Assembly: GCA_023384675.1 (NCBI GenBank)
Contig: JAHDVK010000013.1
Coordinates: 62,001-126,000, forward strand
DNA: 64,000 nucleotides
Direction: 5' to 3'
Source: Bryobacteraceae bacterium
Lineage (GTDB): Bacteria > Acidobacteriota > Terriglobia > Bryobacterales > Bryobacteraceae
In this document: positions 51,769-60,274 of the stretch, one piece after another
How the letters are laid out: each line of letters begins with the position of its first letter
How positions within the stretch are numbered: the first letter of the stretch is position 1
Notes under the pieces: model-generated
Told to the model about the DNA's origin: nothing
The model's input: only the letters and a program-made list of their open reading frames with translations
The model's database searches: none
Position numbers and translations under genes: made by a program

Positions 51769-54017
51769 ACCGCCCCCCAGCGCCGCCGCAGCAGCCACTC
51801 CGCGGCCTTCAATCCCGCCAGCAGCAGGAACATGAGCGGTACATCCCACAAATCGTGCGTCTCGCGGACCGATAAGCCCGCCTCACTGAAGTCGATCTCA
51901 TCCACCAGATCGCCTGCGTTCTTCACCGTGAAATACCGCCCGCCCGTCTGTGTGGCGAGCCGTTCCAATAGCTCACGATTCTGCTCGGTGCGGAAGTTTT
52001 CCGCCACTCCGTCCTCTCGCCGGAACGTCGCCACATCGCGCCCAATCTCGCGTTCGCCGCGGTGCGCAACCATTTCCACCAGGTACGATCCCGGCTCGCC
52101 CGCCTGCCATTCGGCCGCGTACTGGCCGGGCGTCTGTGGATCAGGCAACAGGGCCACGCTGTCTGCGAGCCCACCCGGCCCCAGCAGACGCGCTTCCGCC
52201 GTTGCATCGGCGAGCGGCAGATAGTTATTGTCCCGGATATCGGCGCGCAGCTGAATCCGGGCGGCATCGCTGATCACTGTGCTGCTGGTGAGCGCGGTGA
52301 CACGCCCGCGCGTGTCGGCCGCAAGCCAGCGCAGCATCTGCTGCCAGAAACGTTCGTGCGAGGTGTCCTTCGAATCCTGGAGCATCTGCCATTTCCAGGT
52401 CCCTCCCGTGGCCAGAACCGCCACGCGCCCACGCCCGTAATTCTGCGTCACCAGCAGCGGCGAACGGCGGCCCGTTCCCGGGTTGTACTGCGCCAGCACC
52501 ATGGCGCCGGGTTTTGGCGAACCCACCTCGTGATAGTCGCCCAACGGAGGCAACGACTTCCAGCGCGCCGCGTTCTGCGCCAGGTTGTCTTCGAGCCGCG
52601 TGATCAGGCTGTCCATGCCGCGGTCGGTCAGTTCCGCCTTCGCCGGTTCACGATGAAACGTCGTCTTCCGCGCTGGCAGGTTGACCGGCAGCATTTCCGA
52701 CACCGGCGTCGCCTGCCACCCGCCTTCGCCAAACGAAGCGCGCCCGCCGAGAAACAGCACGCCGCCTCCGCGCCGGTCGGCGAATTCGCGAATCAATGCC
52801 TGTTGCGGCCCGCTGAAATAGGCGGCTTCCACCGTGCCGATGATCAGCGCTTCATAGGCGAATAGTTCATCCACGCTGCCGGGGAAACCATCCGCCAATT
52901 CACCTGGCTCCGCGATCCCCTGGCGGTAAACTTTGTTCTGCGTCGTGCGGAGGATGCTGACCAGTTCGAGATTCTTGTCTTCCTCCACGGCGCGCCGAAT
53001 GAACTTCATCTCCCACCGCGGTTCGCCTTCGATGTAGAGAATCCGCGGGCGCCGGTCCTCCACGTTTACCAGCCGGGTCGCGGTGTTGTTGGCGCGATTT
53101 GTTTCGGCCTCCTGTGGCTCCACCGTGAATTGAAACGCCCGCGCACCGGGTTCGCCGCTCTGAAAGGAGATCGTCTCGATGGTCTGTTTTCCGTCGGCAT
53201 CCAGCCGGATCTGGCGCGAAGCCAGCACCTTCTGCCCGTCGCGCACGGTCAGCGTCGCCGCCCCGCCCGCGAACCCATGCTGGCGGATCGTGACATACGC
53301 GTTCAGCTTCGTACCCGGCAGCGAACGCGCCGGCACCTGCACCGCGAACACCTCGATGTCATTCACGGGCTTCTCGCGCCCCACGCCAATCGTATGTACC
53401 GGCAGCCGCGCGGCGCGCAGTGACGCAATGGTTTCCTGATCCAGCCCGCCATCGTTGTCCGCGCCGTCGGACACCAGTACGACCGCCCCAATCGGCAATG
53501 TCGAAGCCTCGCCGGCGGCCGCCTTCAGCGAGTCCCCCAGCCGCGTGGCCGGCTCCACCGCATCCACCGCGCCCAGATCCTCCACGCGCTTCAGGCCCGA
53601 ACCCGCGGCATAGAATCGCACCGGGTACTTCTCGCGCAGCTTCTCGACAAGCCCGCCATCCAGCGCCGCTTTCGCCACATCCAGACGCCGGCGCCCGTCC
53701 TCTTCCAGCGCCATGCTCAGCGAGTTATCCACCACCACCGCAACCACGTTTTGTTGCGAACGCAACGTGGCGACGCTCAACGCCGGCTGCCACAACATCA
53801 GCAGCAGCAGCGCCACAACGGCGCACTGCAGACCGGCCAAAGCGGAGGCGCGCAGTGTCCCTTGCCACTTTTCCCGCCGCCGCAGGAACAGCCATAACAG
53901 GTAGCCCGCCGCTCCGGCTGTCAGCAGCGCCAGCAGCCACACAGGCCACCCGCTGAGAAACACGAACGTCCCCTTGCGGTACATCGCCCAAGGGTATTTG
54001 AGAAGGAATTCGAACAT
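51765..54017 (-). CDS. Large membrane VWA protein
   Basis: A 750-residue protein with two N-terminal helices (VWLLALLTAGAAGYLLWLFL and ALAGLQCAVVALLLLMLW). A VWA domain with MIDAS VVDNSLSMALE follows at about 93-105, then beta domains, and a class I glutamine-amidotransferase-like fold around residues 360-560 (ALIIGTVEAAYFSG, RRGGGVLFLGG). The family is annotated as a putative glutamine amidotransferase, but a catalytic triad is not evident. It begins 21 bases after the DUF4159 gene and is probably a MoxR client. Confidence 0.86.
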   Translation of the reverse strand: MFEFLLKYPWAMYRKGTFVFLSGWPVWLLALLTAGAAGYLLWLFLRRREKWQGTLRASALAGLQCAVVALLLLMLWQPALSVATLRSQQNVVAVVVDNSLSMALEEDGRRRLDVAKAALDGGLVEKLREKYPVRFYAAGSGLKRVEDLGAVDAVEPATRLGDSLKAAAGEASTLPIGAVVLVSDGADNDGGLDQETIASLRAARLPVHTIGVGREKPVNDIEVFAVQVPARSLPGTKLNAYVTIRQHGFAGGAATLTVRDGQKVLASRQIRLDADGKQTIETISFQSGEPGARAFQFTVEPQEAETNRANNTATRLVNVEDRRPRILYIEGEPRWEMKFIRRAVEEDKNLELVSILRTTQNKVYRQGIAEPGELADGFPGSVDELFAYEALIIGTVEAAYFSGPQQALIREFADRRGGGVLFLGGRASFGEGGWQATPVSEMLPVNLPARKTTFHREPAKAELTDRGMDSLITRLEDNLAQNAARWKSLPPLGDYHEVGSPKPGAMVLAQYNPGTGRRSPLLVTQNYGRGRVAVLATGGTWKWQMLQDSKDTSHERFWQQMLRWLAADTRGRVTALTSSTVISDAARIQLRADIRDNNYLPLADATAEARLLGPGGLADSVALLPDPQTPGQYAAEWQAGEPGSYLVEMVAHRGEREIGRDVATFRREDGVAENFRTEQNRELLERLATQTGGRYFTVKNAGDLVDEIDFSEAGLSVRETHDLWDVPLMFLLLAGLKAAEWLLRRRWGAV

Positions 54018-54038
54018 GGAAGGGTGGCGGGTGCTCTC

Positions 54039-54842
54039 CTAGTGGGTCATCGCGTAGATGATGTTGTTGATGGCCACGCGATAGGCCAGCGACGCATATT
54101 TTTCGGGGTAGCGCGGATGATCCGCCCATTCCCAGGCGTCACCCAGGTCCATATTGTGGCAAATGGCCATCACGACACGGCCCCGCTCGTCGCGCATGGC
54201 ACGCCAGCGCGCTTCAAAACCGTCGTACTCGTGGGTCTTGTCGAAGGGGAAATTCACAATGCCCGGGACCTGAAAGCGCTCGCTCAGGTCGTACAGCACG
54301 TGAAAGATCGGGTCGTCGTCGGCCAGGTCTTCGATGGTACGGTCCGGGAATCCCCGCTGAATACTGTTCATGAAAACGCTCCACTCGAACGTGCCATGAA
54401 AGTCATCGGACATCAGAAAGCCGCCCCGGTCGGTGTACTCCCGCAGTTTCTTCGCCTGAGCTTCGGGCAGATCCCAGTGGCCCGGTTCGACGACGTACAC
54501 GAACGGGTAGTTGTAGATATCGTCACTGACCAGATCCACCACATGCTCCACCGCTTTTGTGTGAATCCGCGTCAACCGGCGCAGGCCTTGCAGGAATGTG
54601 CGGTCCGCCTTGGGATAATCCACGCTCCACGAACCCCGCATCGCCCACATCCCGCTGGCCCTCAACGACGGATACCGCAGCCTCGCCCAAACGAACTCCG
54701 TCTTCTCCGCCGCATCCGAGGGCAGCACAATCATGTCATCGTCGTCCTCGCGGAAGATCTCGCGGATCCGCCGCTGGCCATACAGCGCGGCCGCAAGCAT
54801 TGTCAACAGGATCACAGCGGCCAGGATGGACCGGTGGCGCAT
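54039..54842 (-). CDS. DUF4159 domain protein
   Basis: About 267 residues from the ATG at 54842 (GGGGAGGG upstream; another ATG 21 bases earlier is possible). A signal peptide/anchor (HRSILAAVILLTMLAAAL) precedes the DUF4159 domain: FVWARLRYPSLRASGMW, NYPFVYVVEPGHWDLPE, TDRGGFLMSDDFHGTFEW, and the end AYRVAINNIIYAMTH. DUF4159 is regularly found with MoxR/VWA clusters and has a class I GATase-like core. It is the first gene of the eight-gene operon. Confidence 0.88.
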   Translation of the reverse strand: MRHRSILAAVILLTMLAAALYGQRRIREIFREDDDDMIVLPSDAAEKTEFVWARLRYPSLRASGMWAMRGSWSVDYPKADRTFLQGLRRLTRIHTKAVEHVVDLVSDDIYNYPFVYVVEPGHWDLPEAQAKKLREYTDRGGFLMSDDFHGTFEWSVFMNSIQRGFPDRTIEDLADDDPIFHVLYDLSERFQVPGIVNFPFDKTHEYDGFEARWRAMRDERGRVVMAICHNMDLGDAWEWADHPRYPEKYASLAYRVAINNIIYAMTH

Positions 54843-54902
54843 TAGCCCTCCCCTCGTTGGCACAAGGATATCATTTCGCCCTTCCCTGTTGGATGTAAGG
54901 TC

Positions 54903-54921
54903 TGATGCCTAAGACGCATCA
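54903..54921. promoter_or_regulatory. Palindrome upstream of the DUF4159 operon
   Basis: TGATGC and GCATCA form a 6-bp inverted repeat with a 7-base spacer, 61 bases upstream of the DUF4159 start and just after the terminator of the preceding operon. It is a candidate operator for the eight-gene operon. No convincing -35/-10 pair could be fixed. Confidence 0.35.
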
Positions 54922-54951
54922 ACTGGGCCTGGGGTTATGGAGAAAACGAAA

Positions 54952-54976
54952 GCGGCGCCCCTTGCCAGGACGCCGC
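54952..54976 (-). terminator. Terminator of the cytochrome operon
   Basis: GCGGCG and CGCCGC pair around an inner CC/GG, and on the minus strand the hairpin is followed by TTTCGTTTTC. This is a good intrinsic terminator placed 27 bases after the isomerase stop. Confidence 0.75.
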
Positions 54977-55002
54977 ATCGCAGGCGTACCGCCCAGGCGG
55001 GA

Positions 55003-55863
55003 TTATGCCGCCAGTAGACCGCGTAGATTCCAGCCGCAGATCACACTAGCCTCGAACTTGTTGTTGTTCGGCCCCTGCCAGTGCGTCTCCAGGCTCACCG
55101 CGCCCTTGTACCCGTCGCGCATGAGCGCGGCAATCTGGCCCTTCCAGTCCACCCGGCGGGTGCCCACCGGCCCCCACACCGGAGTATGGCCTTCCATGTG
55201 GCAATCTTTCGCATGAACATGCACGATGCGGTTCTTTGGCAGCAGATCGTAGCCCGCCGGGAATGGATCCTCGCCGGCCACCAGCATGTTCGCCGGGTCC
55301 CACACCAGTTGCAGGTTCGGGTGTTGCACAGCGTCCAGAATCACTTTCGCCTCGGCGGCGGTGCCCACGTTGCACGCATGTTCGTTTTCCAGGCCGATGA
55401 TCACGCCGTGCGGCTTCGCCTGGTCCGCGAGCTTCGTCACCGCTTCGCACACGGCATCCACGCACTTCTCCGGCTCCACCGTGCGCCAGTAACTGAACAC
55501 GCGGATGATCTTCGCCCCGGTCATCTCCGTCAGTTTGAGCGCACGCTCCATCAGCGCGGGCTGCGTTTCGAAGGTGTGTTTCGAGGCGAACACGTCCTGC
55601 TGAAAGCGCGTATCCACCTCCGGTCCGCCCGGCAGCACGCACTTCAGCAGCGGCGAGGCGATCGAAAGCACCTTCATGTTGCGCGCGTTGATCAACTCCA
55701 TCGCGCGCTTCACCTCACCGTCGCTGAGGTCCATGATGTTCTTGCCCCACACGACCCGCAGTTCGGCTCCCGTCATGCCGATGGCGGCCATGGCGTCGAG
55801 CGCGGGCTCCAGGTCGGGAGTGAATTCGTCGGTGATTGCGGCTAGTTCGAGTTTCGGTTGCAT
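55003..55863 (-). CDS. Sugar phosphate isomerase/epimerase (TIM barrel)
   Basis: About 286 residues of the xylose isomerase-like TIM-barrel superfamily, without a signal peptide. The metal-ligand positions appear in IIGLENEHAC (Glu), LVWDPANML (Asp), IVHVHAKDCHM (His) and GAVSLETHW (Glu). Hydroxypyruvate, inososose or 3-keto-sugar isomerases all share this pattern. It is a distant relative of the protein at 3652-4560. The ATG at 55863 is five bases after the CRTAC1 stop, making it the last gene of the operon. Confidence 0.88.
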   Translation of the reverse strand: MQPKLELAAITDEFTPDLEPALDAMAAIGMTGAELRVVWGKNIMDLSDGEVKRAMELINARNMKVLSIASPLLKCVLPGGPEVDTRFQQDVFASKHTFETQPALMERALKLTEMTGAKIIRVFSYWRTVEPEKCVDAVCEAVTKLADQAKPHGVIIGLENEHACNVGTAAEAKVILDAVQHPNLQLVWDPANMLVAGEDPFPAGYDLLPKNRIVHVHAKDCHMEGHTPVWGPVGTRRVDWKGQIAALMRDGYKGAVSLETHWQGPNNNKFEASVICGWNLRGLLAA

Positions 55864-55868
55864 GGAAC

Positions 55869-57527
55869 TTACTTCTTGACTATACCCAAAGGCTCGGCCC
55901 CCTTGCCTTCGGTCACCAGCAGGCGCCGGTTCACGGGCGGATTCGCGATGCGCTGCTTCGCGCCGCTGGGCCACTCAATCTCGAGTGCCGCAATGCGAGA
56001 ATCCCTACCGAGCCCGAAGGTTACGGCCAGATCGCTCTGGCTCAAATACGAAGAACCCGAATGCACCATGCGCCATTGTCTGCCCGACGCGCTATCCACC
56101 CGCACCACCGCCCCGATGCCGTTCCGGTTCGACTTCGCCCCCCGCAGCCGTACCGAAATCCAATTGTGCTTCGCCGTGTTAGCGTCGTTGCGCAGTAGAT
56201 AAGCCGGCCCGTGGTTCGTGGTGATCAGTACATCCAAATCGCCGTCGTTGTCGAAGTCGCCGTACGCCGCCCCGCGCGCCACGATCGCCCTCCCCAGGTC
56301 CGGCCCCAGCTTCGCCGTCACCTCCTCGAACTTGCCCTTACCCAGATTCCTGAACAAGTGCGGCGGCTGTGCGAAGCTCACCTTCGGCTGCACCCGGCTG
56401 ATCTCTTCGTCGATATGCCCATTGGCCGCGAACAGATCGATCCAGCCGTCCAGGTCGTAGTCGAAGAAAAAGACCCCGAACGCCAGCGTCAACAGCGACG
56501 CGCGCCCCACCGTCGATCTCGGCGCCTCATCCACGAACAGCCCGTTGCCTTCGTTGTGATACAGCCCCACCATCTGATTCGAGAAATTGCCCACGGCCAG
56601 ATGCGGGCGCCCGGAACGGTCGTAGTCCGCCGCGTCCACGCCCATCGCGCCTCGCGCCACGCCGTCCTCGCCAAATGCGACCCCCGCCGACACGCCCTCC
56701 TCCTTGAACATCCCGTTCTTCTGGTTCATGTAGAGCTTGTTCGGCTGCGTGTCGTTGGCTACAAACAGGTCCGGCCAGCCGTCCTGGTTCACATCCAGCA
56801 CCGCCACACCCAGGCTCTTGCTTGTCGCGTCGCCCACGCCCGCCTTCTGGCTCACATCCTCGAACTTGCCGTTGCCCAGGTTGCGGTAGAGCTTCGAAGA
56901 GGCGCCCCGGTAGCTCTCCGGCGTGCAATAGGACTTCGTGGAGCCATCCAGCGAACACCACAAATCGCCCTTCTGCGACCATTGCACGTAGTTCGCGACA
57001 AACAGATCCAGCCGGCCATCGCGGTCGAAGTCCAACCACGCCGCGCTCGTGCCGAAGTTCGCGTTCGCGATCCCCGCTGCCTTCGTCACGTCCTGGAACT
57101 TGAACCCGCCCATATTCTTCAGCAGCCGGTCGCCTTCCAGCGCCGTGATATACAAATCGTCGCGCCCGTCGTTATCGAAATCGCCCACCGCCACACCCAG
57201 CCCGTAGATCTCCACATCAAGGCCGCTGCCCTTCGTCACATCCGTGAACGTTCCATCGCGGTTATTGCGGTAGAGCGCCGACGTGGACCTGCGCCCCGCG
57301 CGCGGCGTCCAGTCCCGGCTGTTGATCAGCACAATATCAAGCCACCCGTCGCCATCCGCGTCCACAAACGCGCACCCCGAACCCATCGTCTCCGGCAGCC
57401 ACTTCTTGCCGGCCTTCCCCGCATTGTGCCGGAACGCGATGCCCGCCGCCTTGGTGACATCCGTGAAGCGCGGAGCGGTTTGCGCCGCCGCCACGGCGGC
57501 CGTGATCAGAATCAGAAGAAGTCTCAT
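55869..57527 (-). CDS. CRTAC1 family FG-GAP/ASPIC-UnbV protein
   Basis: A 552-residue secreted protein (signal MRLLLILITAAVAAAQ). A beta propeller built of FG-GAP/VCBS repeats shows repeated calcium loops such as DADGDGWLD, DFDNDGRDD, DFDRDGRLD and DVNQDGWPD. The C-terminal ASPIC/UnbV domain is marked by NDANTAKHNWISVRLRG, NRNGIGAVVRV and IEWPSGAKQRI. Such proteins bind integrins or surfaces in eukaryotes; the bacterial role is not established. It overlaps the cytochrome gene by four bases. Confidence 0.93.
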   Translation of the reverse strand: MRLLLILITAAVAAAQTAPRFTDVTKAAGIAFRHNAGKAGKKWLPETMGSGCAFVDADGDGWLDIVLINSRDWTPRAGRRSTSALYRNNRDGTFTDVTKGSGLDVEIYGLGVAVGDFDNDGRDDLYITALEGDRLLKNMGGFKFQDVTKAAGIANANFGTSAAWLDFDRDGRLDLFVANYVQWSQKGDLWCSLDGSTKSYCTPESYRGASSKLYRNLGNGKFEDVSQKAGVGDATSKSLGVAVLDVNQDGWPDLFVANDTQPNKLYMNQKNGMFKEEGVSAGVAFGEDGVARGAMGVDAADYDRSGRPHLAVGNFSNQMVGLYHNEGNGLFVDEAPRSTVGRASLLTLAFGVFFFDYDLDGWIDLFAANGHIDEEISRVQPKVSFAQPPHLFRNLGKGKFEEVTAKLGPDLGRAIVARGAAYGDFDNDGDLDVLITTNHGPAYLLRNDANTAKHNWISVRLRGAKSNRNGIGAVVRVDSASGRQWRMVHSGSSYLSQSDLAVTFGLGRDSRIAALEIEWPSGAKQRIANPPVNRRLLVTEGKGAEPLGIVKK

Positions 57528-60274
57528 GGCAGGGGAATGCTCTCGTGTTCGTGAATCGCCTGGCGTTCGTTGTTGTCCTCGGGACTCACCATCCGCCGCT
57601 TCGCCGTGATCGCCTGCGCCGACTCATCCGCCTTGAACCTCCGGAAGAGACGCTCGTGCTTGCGCATCCTCTCCATATCGCCCAATCCGCGGTACGCCAG
57701 CATCAGGCTGTAATGCGCCTGCACATCCTCCGGGTCCACCGCCAGCACCGCCCGGAACGCCCGCGCCGATTGGGCGTAGTCCCTCTGTAAGAACAAAAGC
57801 CGGCCCAATTGATTTTGCACCACACGGTCGCGCGGATACTGCCCCGTCACCTGACGCAGCAGCGCGATCGACGCCTCGTATTCGCCCGCCGCCTTCTCCA
57901 CCAGCGCTAGAAAGTACTGTGCCCGCGCCAGTCCCGGGCTTAGCTTCAGCGCGCGCTCCAGCAGCGGCCGCGCCTCTTCCGTCTCGCCTTCCTGGATCAA
58001 GGCCCGCGCGATGTTTACCCAGCCATCGGGATAGTCGGGGTCCGCCTCCGTCACCTTGCGGAACGCGTATTCGGCCCCTTTCAGATCGCCCTGCAGCAGC
58101 AGCCCGATTCCCCAGTCGTTCCAGCGTTCGCGGTCCAGCGTGCGCACCAACGGAAGCCATTCTGGCTCCGCGCCGCGCGGCCCCAATTCCAGCTTCGTCT
58201 CCGCCTGCGCCAGCGTAACGATCGGCAGTGCCGGAATCCGCCCCTTCACGCCGCCCGCCACGTTCGCCGGAATGTTCTCCGGCGAATAATCGTACTCCCG
58301 GCTGTCGTAATGCAGGCTCACCAGCCGCGGATCCTGCCCCGGCGCCGCGTGCCCCGCGTAGGCGAATCGTGTGTACTGCCACGAGAACTTGCGGTGGTGG
58401 AGCTTCGCCGTCAGTGTAATCGGCCCCTCAGCATCCTGCGGGATCTTCATCCGGTACCGCACTACGTCCGCCGCCCCCGGCGGTATCAACCGCACATACA
58501 GCAGGCTGCGCGCCTGCCACGCATTGCGTTTGTCAATCGGATTCCCGTCGCCATCCAGCATCAAGGACCGGTAAAAATGCGCCCCCGGATCCACCGGTCC
58601 CCGCCCCTCGTCCTCCACCCGGCCGCTCCAGAAAACCGTCCGCCCCTTCGCGTCCCTTCCCACCAGTTCCAGCCAGACGTCGAACGCATCCACCGTGCCG
58701 CCGGGGAAAAAGTGTCCGATCTTGCGCGTGCGCACCACCACATCCACCCGCACCGTGTCGCCGGGCCGGAACCGAGTCCCCGCTTGATCCAACGGCGCAG
58801 CTACCTTACCCACCTCGCGCAGGAAGACCGGCGCGGCCGTGTCCGCCTCCTCGCCGACAGCGAACGTCGTCATCGCCTCCTGCGGCCGGTCGCCTGCCCG
58901 TCGCACCATCTGCAGGCCGCCGCCTTCCTCGGCCGGGGAGGCCGCGAAAATATCCACGGTTATAAACCCCGATTTCAAAAAGCCCTCGGCGGCCTTCAGT
59001 TGCGTCTCGTCTCCATTGACAAACGGAACCGCCGTGTTCGCCGTCGCAAACCGGTGCGAATGCACCATCCCGTTCCGGTGACCGGGGTCTCGCGAAGGAA
59101 CCAGCGGCATATGGCAGTCCGCGCACGTTTGCGGTTTCGCCGGGTAATAGAACGAGCGCGCTCCCTGCCCCGAAACCCCGCTCGCCTGCCAGTTATCGTA
59201 ATCGTTAAATCCCCGCAGCCAGCGGTAATGATTGACGGGCTGATCCAAATGCACTTTGTGGCAAGCCGCGCAGAATTCGGCGGAATCTTCGCGCATAAAC
59301 GGCTTAATAAACGTTCGCCGGTGCGGCTCGGGATCCAGGTGTGTCAACAGCCGGTCCAGCGCCCGCATATACGGGTTCCGGCTCGCCGCCAGTTCGTGCA
59401 GCTTCGGGTACTCCAACGTGAACCCGCCATTGCCCATACTGCTGTCCACATGCACGATCGAGTGGCACGACACGCAGCCCAGCCCCGTATGCGCCTCCGC
59501 CGTTTCGAGTTGCTCCCTAACCGGCTGCTCCCACTTGCCGGAAAAAAGCATCGCGTGGTCGTGACATCCCGCGCACCATTTACTACTCTGAGTGCCGGAA
59601 ATATCCTGCATGTGTTCAATTGATTTCCTGTAAAACTGGTTATTAAACGACGACAAATGATGCATCGAAGAGCGCCACTGCTCGTAAATAGTTTTATGAC
59701 ATTCGCCGCATAATTGCGAGTCCATGAAGAACTCCGCCGGCACCGTCCCCTTCACATTCGTTCGCGCCGCCGAAGGCCAGAACGGCGACTGCGGCCCCCC
59801 GCCCTCCTCCTCCATCGACTCTGGCGCTTCCTCCGGATTCCGGATTCGCTCTGAAGGGTCCGGCCACATCGCGCCCACGCTCATCGCCACCACCGCGAAC
59901 GCCGCCCCCGCCCCAAACGCCCACTTCAAACCCGGCCACCGCACCGCCGGGATCAACAAAGCCACTCCCGCAAAACTCACCAGCACATGCGCCCATAGCA
60001 GCCACCGGAACTCGAGCAACGCCCCCGTCCACGCCAGCGCGCCCCCCAGCGCCGCCCCCGCAAACAGCACCGCCGCCGCGAGCTTCGCCCGCTGCCGCAG
60101 CTCCACTGACCGCCACAGCAGCCACGCGAACGCCCCCGCCGCAGCCGCGCCCAGCGCCAGATGCGCCAGCACGTTCGCCATGTAAAAGATCGTTGGCGAG
60201 GCGAACGCCAGCAGGTAAAACGAATTCAGCAACAGCGCCAGCCCCAGTGCTGCCGCCACGCGCTTTGCCGTCAT
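57524..60274 (-). CDS. Membrane-anchored five-haem cytochrome c with TPR domain
   Basis: About 916 residues. About five transmembrane helices occupy the first ~130 residues. The periplasmic part carries five CxxCH haem sites: CGECH, CAGCH, CVSCH, CAACH and CADCH between about residues 190 and 390. A beta-rich domain (~430-640) and five or more TPRs (~720-890) follow. Additional histidines near the haems could be axial ligands. This is a multihaem electron carrier, with an unknown partner. The ATG at 60274 overlaps the previous gene stop; the open frame upstream is antisense-like and rejected. Confidence 0.86.
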   Translation of the reverse strand: MTAKRVAAALGLALLLNSFYLLAFASPTIFYMANVLAHLALGAAAAGAFAWLLWRSVELRQRAKLAAAVLFAGAALGGALAWTGALLEFRWLLWAHVLVSFAGVALLIPAVRWPGLKWAFGAGAAFAVVAMSVGAMWPDPSERIRNPEEAPESMEEEGGGPQSPFWPSAARTNVKGTVPAEFFMDSQLCGECHKTIYEQWRSSMHHLSSFNNQFYRKSIEHMQDISGTQSSKWCAGCHDHAMLFSGKWEQPVREQLETAEAHTGLGCVSCHSIVHVDSSMGNGGFTLEYPKLHELAASRNPYMRALDRLLTHLDPEPHRRTFIKPFMREDSAEFCAACHKVHLDQPVNHYRWLRGFNDYDNWQASGVSGQGARSFYYPAKPQTCADCHMPLVPSRDPGHRNGMVHSHRFATANTAVPFVNGDETQLKAAEGFLKSGFITVDIFAASPAEEGGGLQMVRRAGDRPQEAMTTFAVGEEADTAAPVFLREVGKVAAPLDQAGTRFRPGDTVRVDVVVRTRKIGHFFPGGTVDAFDVWLELVGRDAKGRTVFWSGRVEDEGRGPVDPGAHFYRSLMLDGDGNPIDKRNAWQARSLLYVRLIPPGAADVVRYRMKIPQDAEGPITLTAKLHHRKFSWQYTRFAYAGHAAPGQDPRLVSLHYDSREYDYSPENIPANVAGGVKGRIPALPIVTLAQAETKLELGPRGAEPEWLPLVRTLDRERWNDWGIGLLLQGDLKGAEYAFRKVTEADPDYPDGWVNIARALIQEGETEEARPLLERALKLSPGLARAQYFLALVEKAAGEYEASIALLRQVTGQYPRDRVVQNQLGRLLFLQRDYAQSARAFRAVLAVDPEDVQAHYSLMLAYRGLGDMERMRKHERLFRRFKADESAQAITAKRRMVSPEDNNERQAIHEHESIPLP

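Noticed and set aside
54843-54860. A TGGCAC-like -24 element upstream of the DUF4159 gene
   Set aside because: The matching -12 TTGC element is missing at the required spacing, so a sigma-54 promoter is not supported.
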